This document shows positions 44,845 to 56,777 of a stretch of 64,000 nt of DNA, piece by piece; position 1 is the first letter of the stretch; every line of letters begins with the position of its first letter. The stretch is from Amorphus orientalis (lineage in GTDB: Bacteria; Pseudomonadota; Alphaproteobacteria; Rhizobiales; Amorphaceae). The position numbers were made by a program, and so were the translations under genes. The stretch lies in NCBI RefSeq assembly GCF_030814015.1, contig NZ_JAUSUL010000006.1, positions 26,224-90,223 on the forward strand. The letters run 5' to 3'. The notes beneath the pieces were generated by a model that worked only from the letters and a program-made list of their open reading frames with translations, made no database searches and had not been told where the DNA came from.

Positions 44845-46377
44845 TCAGAGCGGGATGTTGTCGTGCTTCTTCCAGGGGTTTTCCAGCGTCTTGTTGCGCA
44901 GGAGCCGCAGCGCCCGGGTGACGCGACGCCGGGTCGAGTGCGGCATGATCACCTCGTCGATATAGCCGCGCTCGGCGGCCACGAACGGGTTGGCGAACCG
45001 GGTCTCGTAGTCGGCGATGCGCGCGGCGATCTTGTCGGCGTCGGAGAGTTCGGAGCGGTAGAGGATCTCCGCCGCGCCCTTCGGCCCCATCACCGCGATC
45101 TCCGCCGTCGGCCAGGCATAGTTCACGTCGCCGCGCAGGTGCTTCGACGCCATCACGTCGTAGGCGCCGCCATAAGCCTTGCGGGTGATGCAGGTGACCT
45201 TCGGCACCGTCGCCTCGGCATAGGCGAACAGCAGCTTCGCGCCGTGCTTGATCAGGCCGCCATATTCCTGGTCGGTTCCCGGCAGGAAGCCCGGCACGTC
45301 CACGAAGGTGACGATCGGAATGGAGAAGGCGTCGCAGAACCGCACGAACCGCGCCGCCTTGCGGCTGGCGTCGATGTCGAGCACGCCGGCCAGCACCATC
45401 GGCTGGTTGGCGACGATGCCTACGGTCCGGCCCTCCATCCGGCCGAAGCCGATCAGGATGTTCTTGGCGAAGCTCTCCTGGATCTCGAAGAAATCGCCCT
45501 CGTCGACGACCTTCCCGATCAGCTCCTTCATGTCGTAGGGCTTGTTCGGGTTTTCCGGAATCAGCCGGTCGAGCGAGTGTTCCGATCGCTCCGGGTCGTC
45601 GTAGCAGTCGAGCTCCGGGATTTCGGCCACGTTGGAGGCCGGCAGGAGGTCGACCAGACGGCGCACCTGCAGGAGCGTGTCCACGTCGTTGTCGTAGGCG
45701 CCGTCGGCAATGGACGACTTGGTTGTGTGGATCGAGGCGCCGCCCAGCTCCTCCGCCGTCACCGTCTCGTTGGTGACGGTCTTCACCACGTCCGGCCCGG
45801 TCACGAACATGTAGCTCGTGTTGCGCACCATGAAGATGAAATCGGTCATCGCCGGCGCGTAGACGTCGCCGCCCGCGCACGGCCCCATGATGACGGAGAT
45901 CTGCGGGATCACGCCGGAGGCCAGCACGTTGCGCTGGAACACCTCGCCGTAGCCGCCGAGCGCCGCCACGCCTTCCTGGATGCGTGCGCCGCCGGCGTCG
46001 AACAGGCCGATGACCGGCACGCGGTTGCGCACGGCCATGTCCTGGATCTTCACGATCTTCTGGGCGTGGGTTTCCGACAGCGAGCCGCCGAACACGGTAA
46101 AGTCCTTGGCGAAGACGTAGACCGTGCGCCCGTTGATGGTGCCCCAGCCGGTGACGACGCCGTCGCCGGGATATTTCGTCTGGTCCATGCCGAAGTCGGT
46201 GCAGCGATGCTCGACGAACATGTCGAACTCCTCGAAGGAGTTCTCGTCCAGAAGGATCTCGAGCCGTTCCCGCGCGGTCAGCTTGCCGCGCTTGTGCTGG
46301 GCCTCGATCCGCGCTTCGCCGCCTCCCAGTCGGGCAACGGCACGTCGGGCTTCGAGCTCGCCGAGTATTTCCTTCAC
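44845..46377 (-). CDS. pccB: Propionyl-CoA carboxylase beta (carboxyltransferase) subunit
   Basis: 510 aa, matching bacterial PccB. The carboxyltransferase domains are continuous: [40 protein letters not shown], the oxyanion glycine pair in [39 protein letters not shown], and [20 protein letters not shown] with [13 protein letters not shown] for CoA and biotin. It carboxylates propionyl-CoA to methylmalonyl-CoA with the biotinylated PccA, which is not in the window. Start GTG 46377 has GGAGGAG 8 nt upstream; the longer frames further upstream lack support. Confidence 0.95.
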   Translation of the reverse strand: MKEILGELEARRAVARLGGGEARIEAQHKRGKLTARERLEILLDENSFEEFDMFVEHRCTDFGMDQTKYPGDGVVTGWGTINGRTVYVFAKDFTVFGGSLSETHAQKIVKIQDMAVRNRVPVIGLFDAGGARIQEGVAALGGYGEVFQRNVLASGVIPQISVIMGPCAGGDVYAPAMTDFIFMVRNTSYMFVTGPDVVKTVTNETVTAEELGGASIHTTKSSIADGAYDNDVDTLLQVRRLVDLLPASNVAEIPELDCYDDPERSEHSLDRLIPENPNKPYDMKELIGKVVDEGDFFEIQESFAKNILIGFGRMEGRTVGIVANQPMVLAGVLDIDASRKAARFVRFCDAFSIPIVTFVDVPGFLPGTDQEYGGLIKHGAKLLFAYAEATVPKVTCITRKAYGGAYDVMASKHLRGDVNYAWPTAEIAVMGPKGAAEILYRSELSDADKIAARIADYETRFANPFVAAERGYIDEVIMPHSTRRRVTRALRLLRNKTLENPWKKHDNIPL

Positions 46378-46553
46378 AGGTAGTCTCCTCCCACGCTGCG
46401 CCGCCTTCGGGCGGTTTCCCCTGGAGCATGTCGCGCTCGGACGTCTCATGCTGCGCGGCAAAGGCTCCACTGGCGAATAGCATGCCACCCGGGCGAGCGG
46501 AAGCATGCGCGAAGGTTCTGGTCGGGCAGGGTGTGACGCTCCCGGCCGAGCGT

Positions 46554-47333
46554 TCACTTGCCCGTCAGGATGTGCTCCACCGCGGCGGCGAGATCGTCGC
46601 GGATGGCGGTCGGAGAAGCCCCGCCGGCGTCGGTTTCCTCCGGCGGCGCCTTGCCGGACCGCACGTAGATGGCCGAAAGCCCCGCCTCGATTGCGGCCAG
46701 CGCATCGAACTCGTAGTCGTCGCCGATCATGACGACCTCGGCCGGCTCCAGCTCCATGTCGGCGGCGGCGAGATGGAAGAAGTCGGCCGACGGCTTGCCG
46801 AGCACCACGGGGTCGGTGCGCGTGGCGTACTGGAGCGCGGCCACGAACGCGCCTACGTCGAGGCACGGCCGCCCGTCGCTTCCCACATAGGAGCGGTTGC
46901 TGGCCAGCGCGACGAAGGCCGCTCCGTCCAGAATGCGGCGGAACGCGTCGGTGAGGCTGTCGTAGGTGAAGCCGTCCCGGGCGTCGCCGATCACGACCGC
47001 TTCAGATCCGCCGGGGGCGATGCCCTCGAAGTCCTCCATCAGAGCCGGCGCGACGAGAAAGTGCGGGGCGAGGTCGTGCGTTTCCAGATAGGAGCGGGCG
47101 GCGAGCGAGGGGGTGAACAGGTCTCCGCGCTCCGCCTCGATCCCGAGCTTGTTCAGCTTCGCCAGGATGCCGGAGATCGGCTGGCTCGTGGTGTTCGTCA
47201 GAAAGCGGTAGGGCAGGCCGGCTTCGTTGAGGCGGGCCAGCGCCTCCGCGGCCCCGGCGATCGGCGTGTCGCCGGAATAGACCACGCCGCCCAGATCGAT
47301 GAGAACGCCCTTGATGCCGGTGAGCTCGGTCAC
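46554..47333 (-). CDS. HAD-family phosphatase, LHPP/NagD-like
   Basis: A 259-aa C2-capped HAD hydrolase. Motif I is [13 protein letters not shown], where the second Asp of the usual DxD is Gly; the LHPP (phospholysine/phosphohistidine pyrophosphatase) branch shows a similar DxSG form. Motif II is FLTNTTSQP, motif III Lys in [10 protein letters not shown] and motif [16 protein letters not shown]. Likely substrate is a small phosphate ester or phosphohistidine. Start GTG 47333 with GGAG upstream. It lies 12 nt after the kinase-like gene and is probably cotranscribed with it. Confidence 0.88.
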   Translation of the reverse strand: MTELTGIKGVLIDLGGVVYSGDTPIAGAAEALARLNEAGLPYRFLTNTTSQPISGILAKLNKLGIEAERGDLFTPSLAARSYLETHDLAPHFLVAPALMEDFEGIAPGGSEAVVIGDARDGFTYDSLTDAFRRILDGAAFVALASNRSYVGSDGRPCLDVGAFVAALQYATRTDPVVLGKPSADFFHLAAADMELEPAEVVMIGDDYEFDALAAIEAGLSAIYVRSGKAPPEETDAGGASPTAIRDDLAAAVEHILTGK

Positions 47334-47345
47334 GTCCGGCTCCTT

Positions 47346-48920
47346 CTATCCGTCCCTGTCTCCGTCGCCCGCCTCAAGCGCTGCAAGAGCCGCGCCGCAT
47401 GCCTCGTCCGGGCCGCCGCCGGCATCTATGTGCTGCCAGCCGATGGTGCCGAGATCGTACTCCGCCTGCGTGCGGATCACGTCGGCATCCGCGTCCGAGG
47501 CATCGCCGGTGCGGGTGGTCACCCGGTCCTCAAGCGTCGCCGGCGCCGCCTCCAGCCAGATGCCGGCGAAGCCGACGCCCGCCTCCCGGGCCATGCGCTC
47601 CGCGGCGCCGCGTTCCTCCGGCGCGGCAAAGACCGCATCCAGCACCACCGACTGACCGGAACCGAGCGCGATCCGGCCCTGGTCCAGGAGGTCGTCATAG
47701 ACGGCGGCCGACGCCTCCTTCGTGTAGGCCCCCTTTGGCAGCCGTTCGGTGAGGCCCACGCCCGCCCGGCGCTTGCGGATTACGTCGGAGCGCAGATGGA
47801 CGGCGCCGGGCGCGCGGCCGATGTCCGGCGCGAGACGGCGCGCCAGCGTGGTCTTGCCCGTCCCCGACAGGCCGCCGACGGCCACCGCCCGGGCCGCGTC
47901 CGGCTCCAGGAAGGCGCAGGCATGGGCGAACGCGTCGCGGGCGTCGGCGGCCGCGGCCTCGCGCGCGTCGCCCTCCAGAAAGCGCAGCCGGGCGGCCGTG
48001 ACCTTGGCCCGGATCGCCGCCCGCATCATCAGGAAGAACGGGAAGGCGGCCAGCGCCGAAAAGTCGCTGCGGTCGCCATGGACGGTCACGTAGCGGTTGA
48101 ACACCCGCGATGCGTCCGCCCGATGGCCGCGCCGCCACAGATCCATCACCAGGAAGGCGAGGTCGTAGAGCACGTCGCCGGTGGCGATCCGGTCGTCGAA
48201 CTCGATCGCGTCGAAGAAGCGCGGCGCGCCGTCGATCATGGCGATGTTGCCGAGATGGCAGTCACCGTGCAGGAGCCGGATCCGGCCTTCGGCGTCGCGC
48301 CGGCGCAGCAACGGCCGCAGAAGGGCGAGCTGCCCCCAGGCTTCCCGGTTCAGCCGGCGGGCGGCCTCGGGCGGAAACAGGTCGGGGGCGGCGGCGAACG
48401 ACGCGGCGTTGTCGTCGAGATAGCTTTCCAGGTCCGCGATCCAGCGCGCCCCGTCGCGGCGCGGAGCGTCGGCGTGGGCCTCCACCAGCCGGTCGCCCAG
48501 GGCATCGAGGGTTTCAGGGGGCAGGGGCCCCTCCGTGATCACATGGTCGAGCGTCGCGCCTTCGTCGAACCGGCGCATGTGCACGGCCCATTCGACCGGC
48601 TCGCCGTCGCCGTCGATCGACAGCGCGCCGTCCCCGTCCCGGGTGATGGGGATCAGCCCGTGATAGATCTCGCCGGCATAGGCGCGGTTGACCTCCAGTT
48701 CCCGCCGGCAGGCGGCCTTGCGGCGGTCCAGGGTGGAAAAATCGAGATAGGGGTACCGGACGGCGCGCTTGATCTTGTAGACATCGTCGCCGGCCAGAAA
48801 GACCATGGCCGCATGGGTGTCGATCCGCTTCGGCGCCGCGCCGCCATGGGTCGCCGGATCCTCCAGGAACGCGACCACCGCGTCCTGGCTGCTGTCGCCT
48901 GCGGCGTTGGCGTCCATCAT
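47346..48920 (-). CDS. Two-domain APH-like kinase plus P-loop (AAA) ATPase protein
   Basis: A 524-aa protein. Residues of about 1-340 resemble the aminoglycoside-phosphotransferase fold: VYKIKRAVRYPYLDFSTL, the catalytic loop IRLLHGDCHLGNIAMI and FDAIEFDDRIATGDVLYDLA. Residues of about 350-515 are a P-loop kinase-like domain with Walker A GLSGTGKTTLARRLA and SDVIRKRRAG. This fused family is widespread in alphaproteobacteria and its substrate is not established. Start ATG 48920 follows GGGAGAAG. An open frame extends further upstream but is antisense to the next gene. Confidence 0.88.
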   Translation of the reverse strand: MMDANAAGDSSQDAVVAFLEDPATHGGAAPKRIDTHAAMVFLAGDDVYKIKRAVRYPYLDFSTLDRRKAACRRELEVNRAYAGEIYHGLIPITRDGDGALSIDGDGEPVEWAVHMRRFDEGATLDHVITEGPLPPETLDALGDRLVEAHADAPRRDGARWIADLESYLDDNAASFAAAPDLFPPEAARRLNREAWGQLALLRPLLRRRDAEGRIRLLHGDCHLGNIAMIDGAPRFFDAIEFDDRIATGDVLYDLAFLVMDLWRRGHRADASRVFNRYVTVHGDRSDFSALAAFPFFLMMRAAIRAKVTAARLRFLEGDAREAAAADARDAFAHACAFLEPDAARAVAVGGLSGTGKTTLARRLAPDIGRAPGAVHLRSDVIRKRRAGVGLTERLPKGAYTKEASAAVYDDLLDQGRIALGSGQSVVLDAVFAAPEERGAAERMAREAGVGFAGIWLEAAPATLEDRVTTRTGDASDADADVIRTQAEYDLGTIGWQHIDAGGGPDEACGAALAALEAGDGDRDG

Positions 48921-49070
48921 GACTTCTCCCGCGCTCCCCGCTACCAAACACCCGTGATGTGTGAGCCGGAATTGACGCGCGTCAATGTCCGTTGCTCTCT
49001 TGTGGTCAGGGTGGGCACAACGCAGCGGCGACGCGACGCGTTCGGAAAAATTGGCGCGAAGAGGAAACAG

Positions 49071-49445
49071 ATGAGCGAAGACCTGAAGAAGATCCGGCTG
49101 AACCTGGCGCGCTCCAAGGACTATCCGAACGGCTCCAACCGCCACGGCTACGAGTTCGTCGCGCCCCTGGACGACACCGGCCACATCGACGCCGCAGCCT
49201 GGAAGAAGCTGCGCGACAAGTGCCGGGTGCGCCGCTTCTGGGGCGACGAGGAATGGGACATCGGCCATCTGGTGCACGGGCCGGGCGGGCGCTGGGCGTT
49301 CCACTACGACCTCGAGGGCGACGAGGACGACGAGGGCGGTTACCGCTTCGCCGAGCATCCCTTCGTGCCGGGCGAGTACGTCTCCATCCGCGACGATGAC
49401 GGCGACATGCACACCTTCACGGTGGTCACGGTCGAGGATCTCTGA
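49071..49445 (+). CDS. Conserved hypothetical protein of alphaproteobacteria
   Basis: A 124-aa acidic cytoplasmic protein: LKKIRLNLARSKDYPNGSNR, HGYEFVAPLDDTGHIDAAAW, RVRRFWGDEEWDIGHLVHG and a C-terminal beta-rich part FVPGEYVSIRDDDGDMHTF. I recall the pattern from many rhizobial genomes, always without known function. ATG 49071 has GAGGAAA upstream. It is a single-gene unit divergent from the kinase-like gene, followed by repeat hairpins that may terminate it. Confidence 0.85.
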   Translation: MSEDLKKIRLNLARSKDYPNGSNRHGYEFVAPLDDTGHIDAAAWKKLRDKCRVRRFWGDEEWDIGHLVHGPGGRWAFHYDLEGDEDDEGGYRFAEHPFVPGEYVSIRDDDGDMHTFTVVTVEDL

Positions 49446-49760
49446 GCAACGCCAGGAAAAGTGCTCTTGCGGTTTTCCGCCCGGGCGTTGCGGAGAAGGA
49501 AAGCAACGCCAGCGAAAGTGGGAACCGGTTTCGCGTCCGGCGTTGCGTTGAGAGAGTCTTTATCGCTCACGCGTGTTCGCTGCGCTCACCGCTCCGCGAG
49601 GGCGGCCTGACCGGCCGGCGCGCGGTCGCGCGCTGACCCGCAACGCCAGGAAAAGTGCTCTTGCGGTTTTCCGCCCGGGCGTTGCGGAGAAGGAAAGCAA
49701 CGCCGGCCAAATTCTCCGCTCACTCCCGCGAAAGCGGGAGTCCAGGGCGACACGGGATGT
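49446..49760. repeat. Modular intergenic repeat, copy A
   Basis: Contains three hairpins with arms GCAACGCC/GGCGTTGC at 49446-49491, 49503-49546 and 49640-49685 (first and third identical within a 66-nt direct repeat), a middle tract of about 70 nt (TCGCTCACGCG, then CTCCGCGAGGGCGGCCTGACC), and a REP-type palindrome CTCCCGCGAAAGCGGGAG near 49726-49743 followed by TCCAGGGCGAC. The same parts in the same order recur near 63.6 kb and, inverted, near 56.6 kb. Protein-like frames through it are repeat artefacts. The bases 49761-49844 show nothing else. Confidence 0.85.
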
Positions 49761-49844
49761 CGCGCGGATGAGCCGTTGCTGAGCCGTTGCTGAGCCGGGC
49801 ACGTGCCTCTGGTGGGGATGTCGCGTGGACCGGGGCCACCGGGC

Positions 49845-49879
49845 AAGAAAAACCCCCTCCCGATGGCTCGGGAAGGGGC
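49845..49879 (-). terminator. Terminator of the molybdenum-hydroxylase operon
   Basis: Read on the minus strand, a stem of about 12 bp (GCCCCTTCCCGA with TCGGGAGGGGG, one mismatch) with a 4-nt loop is followed by TTTTTCTT. It lies 43 nt after the CoxM-type stop. Confidence 0.85.
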
Positions 49880-49921
49880 AATGTGGTCTGTCAAACCTAA
49901 GGCAAACAAGCCGGCCGGGTC

Positions 49922-50722
49922 TTACCCCGCCGCGGCGACCGCGCGCTTGGCCATGACGGTGACCAGGTGGGCCCGGTATTCCGCCGAGCCGTGCAGGTCG
50001 CCCATCATGTCGTTGGCGGAGACCGTGATGCCCGCCACCGCGTCCGGCGACCAGTTGGACGACAGGGCCTGCTCCATCTCCGGCACCCGGAACACGCCGT
50101 CCGCACCGGCGCCGGTGACGGCCACGCGCACCGATCCGTCCTTCAGCTTCGCCGCCATCACGCCGCACATGGCGTAGCGGGAGGCCGGGTTCGGGAACTT
50201 CTCGTAGGCCGCCTTCTCGGGGATCGGGAAAGACACCTTCACCACGATCTCGTCGTCCTCCAGCGCGGTCTCGAACATGCCCGCGAAGAACTCGTCGGCG
50301 GAAAGCGCCCGCTTGTTGGTGTGGACGGTCGCGTTGAGGCCGAGAAGTCCGGCCGGATAGTCGGCGGCCGGATCGTTGTTGGCGATCGAGCCGCCGATCG
50401 TGCCCATGTTGCGCACGGCCGGGTCGCCGATCAGGCCGGCAAGCGTGGCGAGGGCCGGGATGGCCTGCTTCACCTCGGCAGAGGTGTTGACCTTGTGATG
50501 GGTGGTCGCCGCCCCGATCACCACCTGATCGCCCTCCCGCGAAATTCCCGAAAGCTCGGGAATCCGGGTGACGTCGACGATGTCGCTCGGCGCGGCGAGC
50601 CGCTGCTTCATGGTGGCGAGCAGGGTCTGCCCGCCGCCCAGGAACTTGCCGTCTTCCGCCCCGCCGAGCTTGGAGACGGCCTCATCGAGGGAAGTCGCTC
50701 TGTGGTAGTGCGTCGCGTACAT
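49922..50722 (-). CDS. Molybdenum hydroxylase FAD-binding medium subunit (CoxM-type)
   Basis: A 266-aa FAD subunit passing electrons from the iron-sulfur subunit onward. It opens YHRATSLDEAVSKLGGAEDG with the FAD pyrophosphate motif KFLGGGQTLLATMKQRL, the second motif TIGGSIANNDPAADYPAGLL, and a C-terminal CO_deh_flav_C domain (ITVSANDMMGDLHGSAEYRAHL). It is the last gene of the S-L-M order read on the minus strand, 18 nt after the large subunit. Confidence 0.94.
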   Translation of the reverse strand: MYATHYHRATSLDEAVSKLGGAEDGKFLGGGQTLLATMKQRLAAPSDIVDVTRIPELSGISREGDQVVIGAATTHHKVNTSAEVKQAIPALATLAGLIGDPAVRNMGTIGGSIANNDPAADYPAGLLGLNATVHTNKRALSADEFFAGMFETALEDDEIVVKVSFPIPEKAAYEKFPNPASRYAMCGVMAAKLKDGSVRVAVTGAGADGVFRVPEMEQALSSNWSPDAVAGITVSANDMMGDLHGSAEYRAHLVTVMAKRAVAAAG

Positions 50723-50740
50723 GCGTCTCTTCCTTGCGAG

Positions 50741-53107
<2,367 letters not shown>

Positions 53108-53159
53108 GCCACGTTCCTCCCGTTATGCGTGCATTTCCCTCAGTCGGTTGTCGCGCCGC

Positions 53160-53645
<486 letters not shown>

Positions 53646-53733
53646 CCGCAGTCCTCCCTCTCATTCGTGACGGGTCGCTCCCGCCGTGGAGAGCGACCCT
53701 AGCGCGCCTAGTGTGACGCGATTTGGAACGTCA

Positions 53734-54471
53734 TCAATTAAAAATTAGCAGAAGGACGATGACGATCGCAAAGGCGATCAGACCCCACATCCACGGACCG
53801 CCGAGTGTGCCCCGTCCGGCCTCGGTCTCGAGCCGCTCTTCCGCCTCGTGGAAGCGTTCCTCGACCTCGTGCTCGATCTCCGAGAAGGTCGATTCGTGGT
53901 GCTCGCTCTCCGGCTTCTGTTCCGGCTCCGCCTCGGCGGGGGCGGCTTCGGCGGGCTTCGTCTCCGGCGCCGCGGCGGCCGCCTTGGGAGCTGCCGCATC
54001 CGCACCGGCCGCGGAGCCTCCCTCCGGCTGCTTGCCCGCGACCTTCTCCGACAGGCAGGAGAAGAATTCCTCGGCATATTTCTTCGCCGTGGAATCGATC
54101 AGCCGCGATCCCAGCTGCGCGAGCTTGCCGCCGACCTGGGCCGAGACGGTGTAGCTCAGGAGCGTCTCGCCCTCGTGCTCGGCGAGATTCACGTCGGCCG
54201 AGCCCTTGGCGAAGCCGGCGACGCCGCCCTTGCCTTCGCCGGCGATGGTGTAGCTCGTCGGCGGGTTCAGGTTCTGCAGGGTCACGTTGCCGTTGAAGGT
54301 CGCCTTCACCGGGCCGACCTTCGCTTGAACGACCGCCGACATCGCGTCGTCGGCCGTCTTTTCGAGGGACTGGCAACCGGGAATGCACGCCTTCAGGATT
54401 TCAGGGTCGTTCAGGGCCTCCCAGACAGTCTCGCGACTGGCGGGAATGCGATATTCCCCTGTCATTTCCAT
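53734..54471 (-). CDS. CoxG-like SRPBCC protein with C-terminal membrane anchor
   Basis: A 245-aa protein. Residues 1-150 are a CoxG/SRPBCC domain (YRIPASRETVWEALNDPEIL, CIPGCQSLEKT, GKLAQLGSRLIDSTAKKYAE). Then comes an Ala/Pro/Glu-rich linker of about 70 residues with His and Glu clusters, and a final hydrophobic helix (WMWGLIAFAIVIVLLLIFN). CoxG recruits CO dehydrogenase to the membrane in Oligotropha, so this tail-anchored form probably docks the adjacent enzyme to the inner membrane. ATG 54471 has AGGAG at 9 nt; ATG 54465 is an alternative, ATG 54567 lacks support. Confidence 0.88.
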   Translation of the reverse strand: MEMTGEYRIPASRETVWEALNDPEILKACIPGCQSLEKTADDAMSAVVQAKVGPVKATFNGNVTLQNLNPPTSYTIAGEGKGGVAGFAKGSADVNLAEHEGETLLSYTVSAQVGGKLAQLGSRLIDSTAKKYAEEFFSCLSEKVAGKQPEGGSAAGADAAAPKAAAAAPETKPAEAAPAEAEPEQKPESEHHESTFSEIEHEVEERFHEAEERLETEAGRGTLGGPWMWGLIAFAIVIVLLLIFN

Positions 54472-54640
54472 GGACGGATTCTCCTGGCCTGTTCGCCCGA
54501 TAAGGGCAGGATGATTGTCAGTGCCGGCGAGCTGCCGACAGTGGGCGTACCTTGCCGCGTAGCCCAATCTGTCGCAATAGCGCGCCGGTGCTTGCCCTCA
54601 GGGTGCTGCATCGGACGAAGCAGGGTGCTAAGAGGAGCCC

Positions 54641-55573
54641 ATGCCTGCACATTCGCCACCGCACTCCGCGCCATCGGCCGCTCAGCCTCCAAGCTCTCTG
54701 ACGGTTCTGGTCAGTCCGCCCTGGCGCGACTACGCGCTGCTGGATTCCGGCCACGGCCGGAAGCTGGAGCGCTATGGCCGCGTCACCGTCGTGCGCCCCG
54801 AGCCCCAGGCGATGTGGGCGCCGCGCAGGCCGGAAAGCGAGTGGGAGGCGGCGGACGCGATCTTCACCGGCGATCAGGACGACGACGGGCCGGGCCGCTG
54901 GCGCACCACGCGCAAGGTCCCGGAGACCTGGGAGATGTCCTACGGCGCGGCGCGGTTTCGCAGCCGGCTGACCAATTTCCGCCATCTCGGCGTTTTCCCC
55001 GAGCAGCGCGCCCACTGGGACTGGATGGCGGACCGGGTGAAATCCTCCGGCCGGTCGGAGTTCAAGGTCCTCAACCTGTTCGGCTACACCGGCGTCGCCT
55101 CGCTGGTCCTCGCTGCGGCCGGCGCCGCGGTCACCCATGTGGATGCCTCCAAGAAGGCAATCGGCTGGGCCCGGGAGAGTCAGGAGCTGTCGGGTCTGGA
55201 AGACCGCCCGATCCGCTGGATCTGCGAGGACGCGACGAAGTTCGTTGCCCGCGAGGTCCGGCGCGGCTCCACCTATGACGGCATTCTGCTCGACCCGCCG
55301 AAGTTCGGCCGCGGCCCCAAGGGCGAGACCTGGGAGATGTTCCAGAGCCTGCCGCCGCTGCTGGCCGATCTGCGCCAGCTTGTCGGCCCCGAAGCGGGGT
55401 TCGTCGTTCTCACCGCCTACGCCATCCGGGCGTCGGCGCTCGCCGCGCACGGGCTGATGGCGGAGACGTTCGCCGGTCTCGGCGGCGCGGTGGAGAGCGG
55501 CGATCTGGCGCTGGCGGAGGAGGGGACCGGCCGCCTGCTGCCGACGTCGCTGTTCTCAAGGTGGGTGCGCTGA
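54641..55573 (+). CDS. Class I SAM-dependent RNA methyltransferase (RlmI-like)
   Basis: A 310-aa methyltransferase. LLDSGHGRKLERYGRVTVVRP at the start is followed by the SAM-binding VLNLFGYTGVASLVLAAAGA, acidic VDASKKAIGWA, and the catalytic loop GILLDPPKFGRGPKGE, as in the RlmI/RlmK group that methylates 23S rRNA cytosine. The PUA domain of E. coli RlmI is absent, so the specific target is uncertain. The stop overlaps the next RNA methyltransferase gene by one base. Confidence 0.87.
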   Translation: MPAHSPPHSAPSAAQPPSSLTVLVSPPWRDYALLDSGHGRKLERYGRVTVVRPEPQAMWAPRRPESEWEAADAIFTGDQDDDGPGRWRTTRKVPETWEMSYGAARFRSRLTNFRHLGVFPEQRAHWDWMADRVKSSGRSEFKVLNLFGYTGVASLVLAAAGAAVTHVDASKKAIGWARESQELSGLEDRPIRWICEDATKFVAREVRRGSTYDGILLDPPKFGRGPKGETWEMFQSLPPLLADLRQLVGPEAGFVVLTAYAIRASALAAHGLMAETFAGLGGAVESGDLALAEEGTGRLLPTSLFSRWVR

Positions 55574-56403
55574 TGAGTGCGGATAGCCCGCGCTCGGGCG
55601 CCTTCAAGGAAATCACCAGCGCCGCGAACCCCGTGGTCAAGGAGATCCGCGCGCTCACGCAGCGCAAACACCGTGCGGAAACCGGTCTGTTCCTGGCGGA
55701 AGGCCTGAAGCTGGTCGCCGATGCCCTGGAGGCGAACTGGCCGGTGCGCACGGTCGTCCTCAATGCCGACTTCGAAAGCCAGCCGATGGCGGCCCAGGTC
55801 GCGGCGACTGCCCGCGCGCGGGGCGCGCTGATCGTCAAGGCGAACCAGTCGGTGATGGCGCGACTGACGCGCCGCGAGAATCCCCAGGCCGTGATCGGCG
55901 TCTTTCGTCAGCACTTCGCGGGCCTGGACGCCGTGGCGGCCAATCCCGGCCCGGTCTGGGTGGGGCTGGAGGACGTGCGCGATCCCGGCAATCTCGGCAC
56001 CATCGTACGCACGGTCGATGCGGTCGCCGGGGCGGGGATCGTGCTGATCGGCGACACCACCGATCCGTTCGGGCTGGAGGCGGTGCGCGCCAGCATGGGC
56101 TCGATCTTCCACGTTCCGATCGTGCGGGTGAGCCGATCCGCGTTCCTGGACTGGCGGCCGGACTTTCCGGGGCAGGTGATCGGGACCCATCTCGCCGGCG
56201 CGGTCGACTACCGCACCGTAACGACGGACCAGCCGATCCTGCTTCTGATGGGAACCGAGCAGCGCGGCCTCACGGCCGAGCTGACGGATGTCTGCGACCG
56301 GCTCGTGAAAATCCCGATGGCCGGCAAGGCCGATTCGCTGAACCTCGCCGTCTCCACCGGCGTCATGCTCTACGAGCTGGGGCGGCGCCGGCTGAGCCTT
56401 TAG
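55573..56403 (+). CDS. SpoU/TrmH-family RNA 2'-O-methyltransferase
   Basis: A 276-aa SPOUT methyltransferase. The N-terminal substrate-binding part begins EITSAANPVVKEIRALTQRK, typical of rRNA-modifying members, and the knotted domain contains VWVGLEDVRDPGNLGTIVRT, LLLMGTEQRGLTAELTD and IPMAGKADSLNLAVSTGVML (motifs 1-3). ATG 55573 overlaps the previous stop in TGATG. The pair likely forms an RNA-modification operon. Confidence 0.93.
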   Translation: MSADSPRSGAFKEITSAANPVVKEIRALTQRKHRAETGLFLAEGLKLVADALEANWPVRTVVLNADFESQPMAAQVAATARARGALIVKANQSVMARLTRRENPQAVIGVFRQHFAGLDAVAANPGPVWVGLEDVRDPGNLGTIVRTVDAVAGAGIVLIGDTTDPFGLEAVRASMGSIFHVPIVRVSRSAFLDWRPDFPGQVIGTHLAGAVDYRTVTTDQPILLLMGTEQRGLTAELTDVCDRLVKIPMAGKADSLNLAVSTGVMLYELGRRRLSL

Positions 56404-56462
56404 ACCGGCGGAAACACCTGCTTCAGCGCATGATCCCCCGGTCCAATTTGCCTTCACGTCAT

Positions 56463-56555
56463 CCGCTCATTCCGGCGAAAGCCGGAATCCAGGGCAACAG
56501 ATCGCAGCTTCAGATTTCGACCGCCCTGGACTCCGGCTTTCGCCGGAGTGAGCGG
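56463..56555. repeat. REPIN: two REP palindromes in inverted orientation
   Basis: ATTCCGGCGAAAGCCGGAAT (56469-56488) with flank CCAGGGC faces GCCCTGGACTCCGGC TTTCGCC GGAGTGAG (56523-56552) across about 27 nt. The outer arms pair as a long inverted repeat. Single copies of the same palindrome occur near 49726 and 63889. Confidence 0.8.
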
Positions 56556-56776
56556 AATATGGAGTTCTCGCGGAGCGAAAAGCTGCGGCCTGTACGGCCT
56601 GCACCACCAGCGGACGACCGTCCGCCGCCCGGTCAGGGCGCCCTCGCGGGGCCGCGAACGAAGTGAGCCGGCTTGAGCGAAAAGAGCCAGCGAAGCGAAC
56701 TCGCGTGAGCGAGAAGAGCTTTACTCCCCCGCAAATCCCGGACGGAAAACCGGTTCCCACTTTTCCTGGGATTTGC
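56556..56776. repeat. Modular intergenic repeat, copy B (inverted)
   Basis: Reverse-complement version of copies A and C. 56615-56725 matches the middle tract (GGTCAGGGCGCCCTCGCGG, CTCGCGTGAGCGAG). The hairpin at 56731-56776 has the shared core (GGACGGAAAACCGG then TTCCCACTTTTCC) but arms GCAAATCCC/GGGATTTGC instead of GGCGTTGC/GCAACGCC, changed on both sides so that pairing is kept. It ends just before the olsB stop and may terminate transcription. Confidence 0.8.
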
Positions 56777-56777
56777 G

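Noticed and set aside
46554..47333. Loss of the HAD catalytic DxD as a broken gene
   Set aside because: The LHPP branch naturally lacks the second Asp of motif I and the other motifs are intact.
46428..49070. Very long plus-strand frame running into the 124-aa gene
   Set aside because: It is antisense to three well-supported minus-strand genes; only the part from ATG 49071 is protein-like.
49446..49760. CRISPR array because of regularly spaced repeats
   Set aside because: Repeats are palindromic hairpins with 10-12 nt between them, few in number, with no unique spacers of CRISPR length and no cas genes.
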